NCBI RefSeq assembly: GCF_021458635.1
Contig: NZ_JAIRDQ010000006.1
Location: 249,105 to 313,104, forward strand
Length of the DNA stretch: 64,000 bases
Reading direction: 5' to 3'
Source: Bradyrhizobium monzae
GTDB taxonomy: Bacteria; Pseudomonadota; Alphaproteobacteria; Rhizobiales; Xanthobacteraceae
In this document: piece after piece, positions 53,807-62,974 of the stretch
Layout of the letters: the number at the start of each line of letters is the position of its first letter
Position numbering within the stretch: the first letter of the stretch is position 1
Program-made: the position numbers and the translations under genes
The notes under the pieces: model-generated
Database searches by the model: none
What the model was told of the DNA's origin: nothing
What the model saw: the letters and a program-made list of their open reading frames with translations, nothing else

Positions 53807-55384
53807 GTGGCACTGCTCACATCGGTTTCGGGGATCGTCGTGTCGACATTCGAATGGATCATCGCGCTTCTGCTCGGCGCCGTTGCATTATCGGCGCTGG
53901 CGCGGCGGATCAAGGTCCCCTACCCGACCTTTCTCGCCATCGGCGGCGCGGCTATCGCCTTCGTGCCGAACAGCCCGACATGGGCGCTGGAGCCGGACCT
54001 GGCGTTGGCGCTTTTTGTCGCACCGGTGCTCCTGGACGCCGCCTTCGACACATCCTTGCGCGATCTCCGCAACAACTGGGTCCCGGTCGCGACCCTGGTG
54101 GTCGCAGCCGTCGGCCTGACCACGGTGGGCGTGGCCTTTGTTGCGCACCGGCTGTTCCCGGACATGCCCTGGGCCGCCGCGGTGGCGCTCGGCGCCATCG
54201 TTGCGCCGCCGGATGCCGCGGCCGCGGTCGCGATCCTGAGCCAGGTCAAGCTGCCCTACCGCATGGTCAAGGTGCTGGAAGGCGAGAGCCTGCTCAACGA
54301 CGCCACTGCGCTCCTGATCTATCGCATCGCCGTCGGCGCGGTGGTCATGGAGCACCTGAAGTGGAGCGAGGTTGCGCCGACGATCGCGCTCGGACTGGTC
54401 GGCAGCGTGCTGGCCGGTCTTCTCGCCGGGCGCATCATCCCGCCCATTATGGAGCGCGTGAGGGAGGTGCCGAGTGCGATCATCATGCAGTTCGCCACCA
54501 CCTTCATGGTCTGGATCGCCGCCGAGCATCTCGGCCTCTCCGGCATCCTCACCATCGTCGTTTACGCCATCACCGTCGCGCAAACGGCGCCGGCCCGTAT
54601 CCCGGCGCGGCTGCGGGTGCCGTCCTATGCGGTGTAGGAGACCATGGTGTTCGTGCTCAACGTGCTCGCCTTCATGCTGATCGGCATGCAGATGCGGCCG
54701 ATCTGGACGAAACTGGACGCCGACGTGCGCTGGGAATATTGCGTGGCAGCCGCCTGGATCCTGCTCACGGTCGTCCTGGTGCGGTTGCTCTGGATCACGT
54801 TCTACCGCACCACCCTGCGCGTGCTGATCGCGCGCGGCATCTATCACCCGAAGGACCCGAAGCAGGTCGCCTCACCGAAGGGCGGCCTCATCATCTCCTG
54901 GTGCGGCATGCGCGGCCTCGTCACGCTCGCGACTGCCTTTGCACTGCCGGAGAACTTCCCCTATCGCGACTTCATCGTCTTCATCGCCTTCGCGGTGGTG
55001 CTGGGCTCGCTGATCATCCAGGGCCTGACGCTGCGGCCGCTGATCCTCGCCTTCGGCCTCAAGGACGACGATCCCGTCGGCATCGAGGTCGCGCGCGCAC
55101 GCGCCATCGCCTATCGCGCCGCGCTCGACGCGATCGAGGACGATCCGTCCGAGGAGGCCGAAATCCTGCGGCTCGAATACCGCGCCATCCTGATGCAGGC
55201 CGACGACGATCCGCACGGCGGCATCGCCAACGGCGAACTCCCCGCCGATCCGCTGCGCCGCCGCGCCATCGAAGCCGCGCGCAAATCGATCTTCAACCTG
55301 CGCACCACCGAGGTGATCGGTGACGACGCGTTTCACCGGATCGAAGAAGAGCTCGATCGGGCGGAATTGAGCGCAGGGGGCTAA
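53807..55384 (+). pseudogene. CPA1-family Na+/H+ antiporter interrupted by an in-frame TAG
   Basis: Two same-frame open segments (53807-54637 and 54644-55384) are separated by one TAG at 54635-54637 and together make a normal 525-codon antiporter. The first half has TALEPDLALALFVAPVLLDAAFDTSLRDL-like and GESLLNDATALLIYR motifs (the acidic residues of the CPA1 site). After the stop, reading continues directly with ETMVFVLNVLAFMLIGMQMRPIW and KGGLIISWCGMRGLVTLATAFALP. Other CPA1 proteins have an aromatic residue at this point, so TGG to TAG is the simplest change. The cytoplasmic tail (VARARAIAYRAALDAIEDDPSEEAE) is intact. It may be a recent pseudogene, a sequencing error or a suppressed codon. 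Confidence 0.85.
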
Positions 55385-55393
55385 CTCCGATGC

Positions 55394-56200
55394 CTACGCC
55401 CCCGCCTTGCAGGTGATCCCGCCGTCGACCACGAGCTCGATCCCCGTCACATATTTCGACTCGTCCGACGCCAGGAACAGCGCGGCGTTGGCGACATCGA
55501 AGGCGTCGCCCATGTGGCCCATCGGCACCTGCGCATCGCGGGCGCGCCACATCGCTTCCACATCACCCTTGGCGTAGCTGTTGGCGAGGCCGGCGGAATG
55601 CTCCACCATCGGCGTTTTCATCAGGCCGGGCAGGATCGCGTTCACGCGCACATGGTGCCGCGCGAACTCGATCGCGGTGGTGCGCGTCATCTGGTTCATC
55701 GCGGCTTTCGAGGTGCCGTAAGTGACGTAGGAGATTCCCATGTGGCGGATCGAGGCGATCGAGGAGATGTTGATGATCGACCCGCCGCCCTGCTGAGCCA
55801 TGACAGGAATGACGTGCTTCATGGCAAAATAAGCGCTCTTGAGGTTGACGCTGAAGACGCGGTCCCAGCTCTCCTCGGTGACCTCGACCACGCTGCCCAT
55901 CTCTGCGATGCCGACATTGTTGTCGAGCACGTCGATGCGGCCGTAGGCCTTGAGGCACGCAGCGACCATCGCCTCGATCTCGGCAGGCCGCGACACGTCG
56001 GCTGTGAACGGCGTCGCCTTACCGCCCTCGTCCGTGATGATCTTCGCGGTCTCCTCGGCGGCGGCGCCGTTGCGGTCGACGCAAAGCACCTGCGCGCCCT
56101 CGCGCGCAAAGGTCACCGCGGTCGCCTTGCCGTTGCCCCAGCCGGGCCCGATCGAGCCGGCGCCCACCACCATCGCAACTTTGCCTTTGAGCCGGTCCAT
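55394..56200 (-). CDS. short-chain dehydrogenase/reductase family oxidoreductase
   Basis: From ATG 56200 (MDRLKGKVAMVVGAGSIGPGWGNGKA) the protein has 268 residues, the classical SDR length. The cofactor motif is VVGAGSIGPGWGNG (a variant of TGxxxGxG), followed by DVSRPAEIEA, DVLDNNVGIAEMG (NNAG type), and the catalytic Ser in INISSIASIRHMG with YVTYGTSKAAM (YxxxK). The insertion in the glycine motif occurs in a subgroup of SDRs. It is probably NAD(P)-dependent; substrate unknown. Confidence 0.92.
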   Translation of the reverse strand: MDRLKGKVAMVVGAGSIGPGWGNGKATAVTFAREGAQVLCVDRNGAAAEETAKIITDEGGKATPFTADVSRPAEIEAMVAACLKAYGRIDVLDNNVGIAEMGSVVEVTEESWDRVFSVNLKSAYFAMKHVIPVMAQQGGGSIINISSIASIRHMGISYVTYGTSKAAMNQMTRTTAIEFARHHVRVNAILPGLMKTPMVEHSAGLANSYAKGDVEAMWRARDAQVPMGHMGDAFDVANAALFLASDESKYVTGIELVVDGGITCKAGA

Positions 56201-56232
56201 CGCGTGTTCTCCCTTTTGTTTTCCGGCAACAA

Positions 56233-56700
56233 TCAAAGTAGAATACGGACTGTATCAACTATCGTGACGACGTCACCTGACCGCCCGGAGAGGACAAATT
56301 CCACAACTTCGATAGATCGGCGCTCCAATCCAACCACCGCGTTTGATGTGTTTAGCCGTGCAAAAAGGCACGTGTCGAAAGGAGAAGAATCCGTCTCAAA
56401 ACAAACAAAAGCGCATGAAGGTTCATCTTTGGCTGCCAGAAAGCTCCCTTCGAGATACGAAGCTGTTCGATTGTCATAACCCAGAATTGCATCGAATCTG
56501 TTCCATTCGGATGATTCCGCCAGCGAGCGTGAGACGATCGACTCGAATAGGACCGCTGAAATCAAGTCCCAATCGTCGTAGTTGTTGGGCTCTTTCCATT
56601 GCATTCGCGCTCGTTCTGCTATCGGGATCAATGCAATCAGACCTGCGCGAAATGTGCGGACCAGTTCGTCAACGGACGTACTCCAACGTTCCGACGTCAT
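56233..56700 (-). CDS. hypothetical protein of AT-richer composition, 155 aa
   Basis: From ATG 56700 (MTSERWSTSVDELVRTFRAG) the protein is soluble and alpha-beta, with LIPIAERARMQWKEPNNYDDWDLISAVLFESIV and a hydrophobic tail VVEFVLSGRSGDVVTIVDTVRILL. The DNA has many A/T third positions, with runs such as AAAACAAACAAAAG near 56399, unlike the GC-rich genes on both sides. This suggests recent transfer. It resembles small immunity- or stress-type orphan proteins only in size; no function is assigned. Confidence 0.6.
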   Translation of the reverse strand: MTSERWSTSVDELVRTFRAGLIALIPIAERARMQWKEPNNYDDWDLISAVLFESIVSRSLAESSEWNRFDAILGYDNRTASYLEGSFLAAKDEPSCAFVCFETDSSPFDTCLFARLNTSNAVVGLERRSIEVVEFVLSGRSGDVVTIVDTVRILL

Positions 56701-56747
56701 GGGATACTTTCTTTTGCTGACAACATCGCACGCCCGCCGGTTCGGTC

Positions 56748-57134
56748 TCACCAACCCGAAGGCTCTTCGCAGATGCTCATCTTGGTGAAATTAGCACCAA
56801 TGGGATGGCCGACAATCGCCGAAAGCGTCTGACACGCGCCGTCATGGCATAACCGCCATTCCCGGGCGGCGCCGGAATTGCCGAGCACGACCTCAGGCAT
56901 CGGCGCGCGCGCAGGCTGCCATTGAAACCAACCGTCGACGAGCCGCGCCTCGGGCGGCGGCTCCATGCCGGGGCCGGTGCCCTTGACGCGGGCCTGCACC
57001 AGTTCGAGACCCGCCGGCGTGACGCGCCAGTCTTCCTGCCAGTCGACCTTCGCGATCGAATGCGTCCAGACAAGCGTGAACGCGGACAGCGCGAGCGCTT
57101 TCACGGCTCCTGCTGTTGCGAAGCAGAGGCTCAC
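56748..57134 (-). CDS. DUF1850 protein of a TAXI-TRAP system
   Basis: The GTG at 57134 overlaps the permease stop (GTGA) and gives 128 residues; the long upstream frame is a shadow of the permease. After a hydrophobic start (LCFATAGAVKALALSAFTLVW) it reads THSIAKVDWQEDWRVTPAGLELVQARVKGTGPGMEPPPEARLVDGWFQW and ends with two Cys (LCHDGACQTLS). The W-T-HS-V/I and E-W-x-V-T-xxGL words are typical of DUF1850, found next to fused TRAP permeases. Its contact with the receptor is presumed, not shown. Confidence 0.85.
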   Translation of the reverse strand: MSLCFATAGAVKALALSAFTLVWTHSIAKVDWQEDWRVTPAGLELVQARVKGTGPGMEPPPEARLVDGWFQWQPARAPMPEVVLGNSGAAREWRLCHDGACQTLSAIVGHPIGANFTKMSICEEPSGW

Positions 57135-59242
57135 ACCGCCTCGACCACAGCCGGCGGACGCTGCCGCCATTGCCAGAGTACGATTGCCGCCGAGAGGATC
57201 AAGCCGGCGGTGTCGCTGAATGGGAAGTCGCCGAGCAGGCACATTGCTGCCCCGAACGCGACGACGCGCTCGAGCAGCGTCAGCCGCGTGAACAGGAAGC
57301 CGATCGCGACCATGCCGAACAGCGCGATCGCCACCAGCGCCTTGAAGGTCGCGAGCGTCACCGCGCCATAGAAGCCGAGCTTCGCCGCCATGGGATCGCC
57401 AGCCTGCAGCATCAAGGCCGGCGAGTAGACGAAGATGAAGGGGATGACGTAACCGGCGAGCGCGATCCGCATCGCCTCCCAGCCGATCTTGTCCGGATTC
57501 TCCTTCGCGATCGGCGCGGCTGCGAGCGCTGCGAGCGCGACGGGTGGCGAGAGGTCGGCCATGATGCCGTAATAGAACGCGAACATGTGGCTCGCGATCA
57601 GGGGCACGCCGAGTTTCGCCAACGCAGGCGCTGCGAGCGCGGCGGTGATGATGTAGGTCGGGATCGTCGGGATGCCGGTGCCGAGCAAGATCGACAGCAG
57701 CATGGTCATGATCAGTGCCAGGAACAGGCTCTTCTCGCCGAGCCCGATCACCCAGCCGCCGAAGATGGTGCCGACGCCGGTCTGCGACATCATGCCGATG
57801 ATGACGCCGACGATGGCGCAGGCCATGCCGACCGTGATCGCGGACTTTGCGCTTTCGGCGAGCGAGTCGCGGCATGAGCGCAGCGCCGCCACACCGCCAC
57901 GAACAAAGGCCGTGATGAGAATCAGCGCGATGACGACGCAGCCGACCGGCACGATCTTCAGACCGTCATGCGACAGCGCAGCGACGACGAGCGCGAGCCC
58001 GATCCAGAAGATATAGCGGATCAGCATGGAGGAAGCGCCGGTCGCGATGCTGGTGCCCAGGATCAGCCCCACCGTCAGCGCAAGGCCCATGCTGCCGGCA
58101 TAGAGCGGGGTAAAGCCCTCGAACAGCATGTAGACGAGCGCTGCGAGCGGCAACACGAGGTACCAGCCCTTCACCAGCGCGTTCCAGGCACTCGGCGTCT
58201 CCGAGCGCTTCATGCCGGTGAGACCGTGCTTGCCGGCTTCGAGATGCACCATCCAGAACGCGGAGGCGAAATAGAGCACCGCAGGGATCGCAGCCGCCTT
58301 GACGATTTCCGAATATTGGACGCCGAGCGTCTCCGCCATGATGAAGGCGACCGCGCCCATCACCGGCGGCATGATCTGCCCGCCCATCGAGGCCGTCGCC
58401 TCGACGCCCGCCGCAAACGCGCGGCGGTAGCCGAACCTGATCATCAAGGGAATCGTGAACTGGCCGACGGTGACGACGTTGGCGACGCCGGAGCCGGAGA
58501 TCGTGCCCATCATGCCCGACGCAAACACCGCGACCTTCGCCGGCCCGCCGCGGGTGCGGCCGAACAGGCCGAGCGAGACGTCGGTGAAGAGCTGGATCAT
58601 GCCGGCACGTTCCAGGAACGAGCCGAACAGGATGAACAGGAAGATGTAGGTCGCCGAGACGTAGATCGGCACGCCGTAAAAGCCTTCGGTGCCGTAGGAG
58701 AGATGCGTGACGATCTGGTCGAAATCGTAGCCGCGATGGTTCAGCGGCGACGGCAGATATTGTCCGAAGAACCAGTAGACGAGGCAGGCGCCACACATCA
58801 GCGGCAGCGCTGCGCCCATCAGCCGCCGCGTGCCCTCGAAGATCAGGACTGCGAGCAGCGTGCCGACGGCGAGGTCGAGCCTGGTCGGATCGCCGTCACG
58901 CGCGATCAGGTCCGCGTAGAAGATCCACTGATAGAGGCCGCAGAAGAAACCGGCAGCGCCGACCACCCAGCCGAGCGAGCGGCCAAAATTGCTCTTCGCG
59001 GTGAAGTTGGCGATCAGGCCAAAGGTAAGCAGGACCAGGAAGCCGACATGGACGCCGCGCACCACCTGGCTCGGCAGATAGTTGAAGGCTGCGACATAGA
59101 GCTGGAAGGTCGCAAAGGCGATGCCGATCCAGTAGGCAAGCGTGCCCCACCGGCCCGGGCCAAAACCTTCCGGAAACCCGTGCTCGAAATTGTCGAACTC
59201 GACCTTGATGAGCTCTGCGGTGCCCTCTGCCTTTTCCAGCAT
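57131..59242 (-). CDS. TRAP transporter fused permease (DctQ-DctM type, TAXI system)
   Basis: The 703-residue integral membrane protein has about four N-terminal helices (the Q part) and at least twelve more in the M part. DctM-like motifs include GTISGSGVANVVTVGQFTIPLMIRFGYRRAFAAGVEATASMGGQIMPPVMGAVAFIMAE and GTGIPTIPTYIITAALAAPAL. GGGGCGATTTGAG precedes the ATG. It uses a sodium or proton gradient and needs a TAXI-type binding protein, encoded about 190 nt upstream. Substrates of this fused type are often small carboxylates. Confidence 0.93.
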   Translation of the reverse strand: MLEKAEGTAELIKVEFDNFEHGFPEGFGPGRWGTLAYWIGIAFATFQLYVAAFNYLPSQVVRGVHVGFLVLLTFGLIANFTAKSNFGRSLGWVVGAAGFFCGLYQWIFYADLIARDGDPTRLDLAVGTLLAVLIFEGTRRLMGAALPLMCGACLVYWFFGQYLPSPLNHRGYDFDQIVTHLSYGTEGFYGVPIYVSATYIFLFILFGSFLERAGMIQLFTDVSLGLFGRTRGGPAKVAVFASGMMGTISGSGVANVVTVGQFTIPLMIRFGYRRAFAAGVEATASMGGQIMPPVMGAVAFIMAETLGVQYSEIVKAAAIPAVLYFASAFWMVHLEAGKHGLTGMKRSETPSAWNALVKGWYLVLPLAALVYMLFEGFTPLYAGSMGLALTVGLILGTSIATGASSMLIRYIFWIGLALVVAALSHDGLKIVPVGCVVIALILITAFVRGGVAALRSCRDSLAESAKSAITVGMACAIVGVIIGMMSQTGVGTIFGGWVIGLGEKSLFLALIMTMLLSILLGTGIPTIPTYIITAALAAPALAKLGVPLIASHMFAFYYGIMADLSPPVALAALAAAPIAKENPDKIGWEAMRIALAGYVIPFIFVYSPALMLQAGDPMAAKLGFYGAVTLATFKALVAIALFGMVAIGFLFTRLTLLERVVAFGAAMCLLGDFPFSDTAGLILSAAIVLWQWRQRPPAVVEAV

Positions 59243-59434
59243 CTCAAATCGCCCCAGTCCAGCATCACGTCTGATGACATTGGCACGGTGTGCCCCGCGC
59301 CGGCATGCCCGGGCTAGTCCCGGGCTCCACGAAACTTCTTTGCATAATCGTAGAACGTGAATGGCCGGGACATCTGTGCGAAGACGCGCTTCGCGCTAAT
59401 GCCCGGCCATGACGCCCGAAAGCGAGAGCAGACC

Positions 59435-60382
59435 CTACTTGATCAGCCCTTTTTCCTTGTAATAGCGGATCGCGCCGGGATGCAGCGGGATCGGGCTGCC
59501 GGTGGCGGCCGTCTCGAGCTTGATCTCCTTGCCGGCCGCGTGCGCATTAGCGAGTTCGGGCAGCGACTCATAGACCAGTTTGGTCATCTGGTAGGCGAGA
59601 TCGTCCGACACCGCCGAGCTGGTGACGAGATAGTTGACCACGGCCGCGGTCGGCACGTCCTTGTCCTGGCCGGTATAGGTGTTGGCCGGGATGGTCGCCG
59701 CGATGAAGGGCGGGCCGATCTTGTCGACGGTCTCCTTCGGCACCGACACCACCGTGATGGGGGCCGAAGTCGAGAGATCCTTCAGTGAGGCGACGCCAAG
59801 GCCGGCCGATTGCAGCGTCGCGCCGAGTTGGCGGTTCTTCATGAGGTCGACGGATTCGGCGAACGGCAGATATTCCACCTTGCCGAGATCCTTGTAGGTC
59901 ATGCCGGCGGCGCTGAGGATCGCGCGCGAGTTCAGCTCCGTGCCCGATTTCGGCGCGCCGACCGAGAGGCTCTTGCCCTTGAGGTCGGCGAGCGTCTTGA
60001 TGCCGCTCTCGGCGGTCGCGACGATCTGGATGTAATTCGGATAGATCGCGCCGATGGTCCTGAGCTTGTCGAGCTTGGTCTTGAAGCCGGCTTCCTCGTC
60101 GCCGTCCCAGGCGGCTTTCAGCGAGTCGCCCAGCGTGAAAGCGATTTCGCCGCGGCCCTGCTGCAGCAGGATCAGGTTCTCGACCGACGCCTTGGTGGCC
60201 TGAACCTGCGTCTTCACGTTCGGAATCTTGTCGCCGTAGATCTTCCCGATCGCGACGCCGAGCGGGTAGTAGACGCCGGAGGTGCCGCCAGTCAGCACGT
60301 TGATGAAGGATTGCGCCTGCACGCAAGGTGCCGTCGCCGCCAGAGCAAAAGCCGCGGCCACGCCGAAAATCGTCCGTTTCAT
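59435..60382 (-). CDS. TAXI-family TRAP transporter solute-binding protein
   Basis: From ATG 60382 (MKRTIFGVAAAFALAATAPCVQAQ), after GGGGAGAAGA, the protein has 315 residues with a signal peptide. The mature start SFINVLTGGTSGVYYPLGVAIGKIYGDKIP is the TAXI hallmark (TGGTxGxYYPLG). It continues with GRGEIAFTLGDSLKAAWDG, LRTIGAIYPNYIQIV and DLKGKSLSVGAPKSGTELN. It is the periplasmic receptor for the fused permease and is first in transcription order. It resembles the glutamate/2-oxo-acid subgroup, but no ligand is assigned. Confidence 0.93.
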   Translation of the reverse strand: MKRTIFGVAAAFALAATAPCVQAQSFINVLTGGTSGVYYPLGVAIGKIYGDKIPNVKTQVQATKASVENLILLQQGRGEIAFTLGDSLKAAWDGDEEAGFKTKLDKLRTIGAIYPNYIQIVATAESGIKTLADLKGKSLSVGAPKSGTELNSRAILSAAGMTYKDLGKVEYLPFAESVDLMKNRQLGATLQSAGLGVASLKDLSTSAPITVVSVPKETVDKIGPPFIAATIPANTYTGQDKDVPTAAVVNYLVTSSAVSDDLAYQMTKLVYESLPELANAHAAGKEIKLETAATGSPIPLHPGAIRYYKEKGLIK

Positions 60383-60580
60383 GGTTTTTCTTCTCCCCAA
60401 ACCGGCGGCGAAATTGGCCGGATGAGGGGAGCGGGTCAACCCATCCAAAAGGCACAACAGGGCTGCGGAAGCCCCTGTTTTAGCTGCGTTTTGAGGGAAC
60501 CCGCCGGGTGCGGCGACGTGGCGCAGTCAGATCGCTGGCGTGCGCCTCGTCGTCGTTAGAAGGCCGTCACTGGCAAGCCG

Positions 60581-61060
60581 TTACTGAAACGTCATGTCCA
60601 GGCACTTGGAAATGTCGGAGCCGAGGCCGGAGGAGATCGTGATGCAGCCCCGGATCTTCTGTGCGGCCATGTCGGCGGCCCAGATCGAGTAGCCGCCGGG
60701 GCCGAAGAACGAATTGGTGTTCGGCGGCTCGGTCTCGGTCGCGTCGAAATCATAGTGCCCGTCGGTCTCGAAGATGCGCGGCTTCTTGGTGCAGCCGCCG
60801 TCGGTCTGGACGTTGATGACTTCCTTGTTGTCGCGGGTCAGCGCCAGCGAGACCTGGCAGCGGAAATATTCCGAGGTCTTGCTATTGAAGAGATAAGTGT
60901 AGGACTTGCAGGTCGCGGTGTTGAGCTTGCCCGGGGCAAGGCCGCGGCTGCACGAAATCCGCTGGTTGTGGCTGAGCTGGTAATCATCGGCCTGGGCGGC
61001 CGGCGCGAACGCCGTCAGCGACAACCCGGCAATCCAGCAGAATTTAATGACATGGCGCAT
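60581..61060 (-). CDS. exported hypothetical protein, 159 aa
   Basis: The start ATG 61060 (MRHVIKFCWIAGLSLTAFAPAAQA) is preceded by GGGGATGATTCGA, giving a signal peptide and a Cys-containing beta-rich mature part: DDYQLSHNQRISCSRGLAPGKLNTATCKSYTYLFNSKTSEYFRCQVSLALTRDNKEV, then TDGGCTKKPRIF and GCITISSGLGSDISKCLDMTFQ. The six cysteines suggest periplasmic disulfides. No family is recognised. Divergent from the small exported gene at 61250. Confidence 0.75.
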   Translation of the reverse strand: MRHVIKFCWIAGLSLTAFAPAAQADDYQLSHNQRISCSRGLAPGKLNTATCKSYTYLFNSKTSEYFRCQVSLALTRDNKEVINVQTDGGCTKKPRIFETDGHYDFDATETEPPNTNSFFGPGGYSIWAADMAAQKIRGCITISSGLGSDISKCLDMTFQ

Positions 61061-61249
61061 TCGAATCATCCCCACCAATATCTTTGTCGTGTTGCGTTCT
61101 AGACTGAAAGCGGAACATAGTCGCGAGGGGACGAAGGGAAAATCACAAACTGCTGGGCCAGACGTGATGCGCTGCGGCGTCATCGCGGATTGACCCGGAA
61201 TCATCGTTCGTGATTTGTTCAAGAAGGCGCCCAACGACGGGGAGGATGG

Positions 61250-61555
61250 ATGATGGCATTTTCAATCAAGACATTGGCAATCGCAGCCGCGCTGGGCGCG
61301 TTCGCCGCCCCCGCATGCGCACAAAACGCGGCAACGCCGTGGGAGCTCAAGGCGGACACCGGCTATGCCTATGACAAGGAGGGCAAGACGTTTTCCTACA
61401 AGATGGGCACCAGCAATGCCGGCGAGCTCTTGAAGGGCGCCAAGAAGGTGCCGAAGGGCACGCTGTTCTTCATCGGCCAGAACGGCCAGCTCTACATGCG
61501 CAGCGGGCAGTATCTCGAGGGCGACGGCAGGTTCAAGTTCGGGTCGGATCGGTAG
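61250..61555 (+). CDS. small exported hypothetical protein, 101 aa
   Basis: The double ATG at 61250 follows a GGGGAGGATGG site. A signal peptide (SIKTLAIAAALGAFAAPACA) precedes QNAATPWELKADTGYAYDKEGKTFSYKMGTSNAGELLKGAKKVPKGTLFFIGQNGQLYMRSG. The mature part is a small beta protein with a Tyr/Gly-rich core. Similar short periplasmic proteins occur in Bradyrhizobium. It reads away from the divergent Cys-rich exported gene and ends 25 nt before a dispersed repeat. Confidence 0.75.
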   Translation: MMAFSIKTLAIAAALGAFAAPACAQNAATPWELKADTGYAYDKEGKTFSYKMGTSNAGELLKGAKKVPKGTLFFIGQNGQLYMRSGQYLEGDGRFKFGSDR

Positions 61556-61579
61556 GCTCGCGCCACAAGCGAAGCTACC

Positions 61580-61670
61580 GTAGGGTGGGCAAAGGCGCAT
61601 CAGCGCCGTGCCCACCATCTGTTGCGTCTCAATCAAGAATGGTGGGCAGGCTCCGCTTTGCCTACCCTAC
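61580..61670. repeat. dispersed inverted repeat, family GTAGGGTGGGCAAAG, copy 2
   Basis: GTAGGGTGGGCAAAG (from 61580) pairs with CTTTGCCTACCCTAC (to 61670), and GTGCCCACCAT pairs with ATGGTGGGCA. It shares these words with the element at 23842-23919 and lies between two convergent genes. Confidence 0.8.
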
Positions 61671-61686
61671 AGCAGTTCGCCAGCAG

Positions 61687-62904
61687 CTAAAACGACGCCG
61701 CCAGCTCCCGCGCGCCGGCGTTGTTGCTGTTGCTGTCCATTCGCGCATCCGTCACCGCGAGCAGCTTTGCCACCGTGTTGTGGCGGATCGCGACTGGATT
61801 GCGCTCGTAGCCGCCGCGCTGGAAGAAGTTCGAGGTCGGCACCTGCTCGCGCATCGCCTGCGGCATCGTCACCATGTCGAGGCCGGTGCCGTCGCCGGTG
61901 AGGTTCATCATCTCGAGCTCGGCGGCGGTGAGCGGACGGGTGTAGCCCTTGGCACGCGCGAACAGCACCGAGGTCAAGAGCTTGTGGGTCTGCAGCATCG
62001 GCCCGATGTCGATGTCGAGCACCATCGCATGCATGGCCCAGCCCTGCGCGGTGTCGCCGATCTTCTCATGCTCCGACCAGGTGTCCGGCACCGACTTCGC
62101 ATGCGCAACCATCTTCTTCAGGACGTTGAGCTTGTGCTCGAGCGACTGACGCGCAGGCCCCGAGGTGCGCGCCACCTTGTCGGAGAGCGCACGGATGAAC
62201 TCATGGCCCTGCTCGGCGAGCAACTCGACGCTGTTGGTGGTGAGCAGCTGGTTGTAGCCCATCGCGGTCGAGATTGCGCGCTTGCCGCCATGCTCGATGC
62301 CCGCCTGCACATCGTAATTGCCGGTGCCGCCGGTCTCGAACGAATAGACGCGCACCGCCTGCTCGCGCGTCAGCCCGGAGGCGAGCGCGTAGCGCGCATA
62401 GACGCGCTTGAACTCGACCTCGGAGCTCGGCCGCTGCGGCGTGAATTGATAGAGATCCTGCGCGGCGCGCACGAGATCGGACGCGACCGGAAGCGGCTTG
62501 CGCGTGGGGCGCTCCGGCGTTTCTTCGGGCTCGGGGTTCACCGGCCGCTTCGGCCCGTTGTAGAGCGGCGCCTGCTCCAGCACGTAATCGTCGAGCGTAA
62601 TCTGCTGCCCGCTGCGCCGCTTGGCATTGCGGCCACGCCGCTTCTCCGAAATCTGGCTCCAATAGGCACTCGCCTCGGCATCGAAAGCGCCGCGGATCTG
62701 CTGATATTCGGCCAGCTTGCGGCGATATTCGAGCACGGCCGGCGACGCGCCCCCGCTTTGAGCAAAAAACTGCGAGAGCAACTGGGCGTTGGCATTGCTG
62801 ATCGCGGGCGGCAACGCGTCGGACTCGCCGCCACGCGCGGCGGGGACGAGCAGCACGAGCGCGAGTGGAACCAGCGCCAGATGTGTTCGAATCGAATGAT
62901 GCAT
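61687..62904 (-). CDS. exported hypothetical protein with lysozyme-like segment, 405 aa
   Basis: A signal peptide (THLALVPLALVLLVPAARG) is followed by a helical, Pro-bounded region to about residue 150. The next part reads EFKRVYARYALASGLTREQAVRVYSFETGGTGNYDVQAGIEHGGKRAISTAMGYNQLLTTNSVELLAEQG. The order Glu-Thr-Gly-x-Gly-Asn...Ala-x-Ser-x-Ala-x-Gly-Tyr-x-Gln is reminiscent of the catalytic Glu, the GN and the AMGYxQ turn of lytic transglycosylase folds. The rest (VLDIDIGPMLQTHKLLTSVLFARAKGYTRPL) is unknown. Periplasmic murein activity is a possibility only. Confidence 0.72.
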   Translation of the reverse strand: MHHSIRTHLALVPLALVLLVPAARGGESDALPPAISNANAQLLSQFFAQSGGASPAVLEYRRKLAEYQQIRGAFDAEASAYWSQISEKRRGRNAKRRSGQQITLDDYVLEQAPLYNGPKRPVNPEPEETPERPTRKPLPVASDLVRAAQDLYQFTPQRPSSEVEFKRVYARYALASGLTREQAVRVYSFETGGTGNYDVQAGIEHGGKRAISTAMGYNQLLTTNSVELLAEQGHEFIRALSDKVARTSGPARQSLEHKLNVLKKMVAHAKSVPDTWSEHEKIGDTAQGWAMHAMVLDIDIGPMLQTHKLLTSVLFARAKGYTRPLTAAELEMMNLTGDGTGLDMVTMPQAMREQVPTSNFFQRGGYERNPVAIRHNTVAKLLAVTDARMDSNSNNAGARELAASF

Positions 62905-62974
62905 GCTGCCCTCTTAGCAGGCATCCGGTAACCGTCACGTTAACGCGCCGTTTACCACCTTTTCGCGCCTTGCG

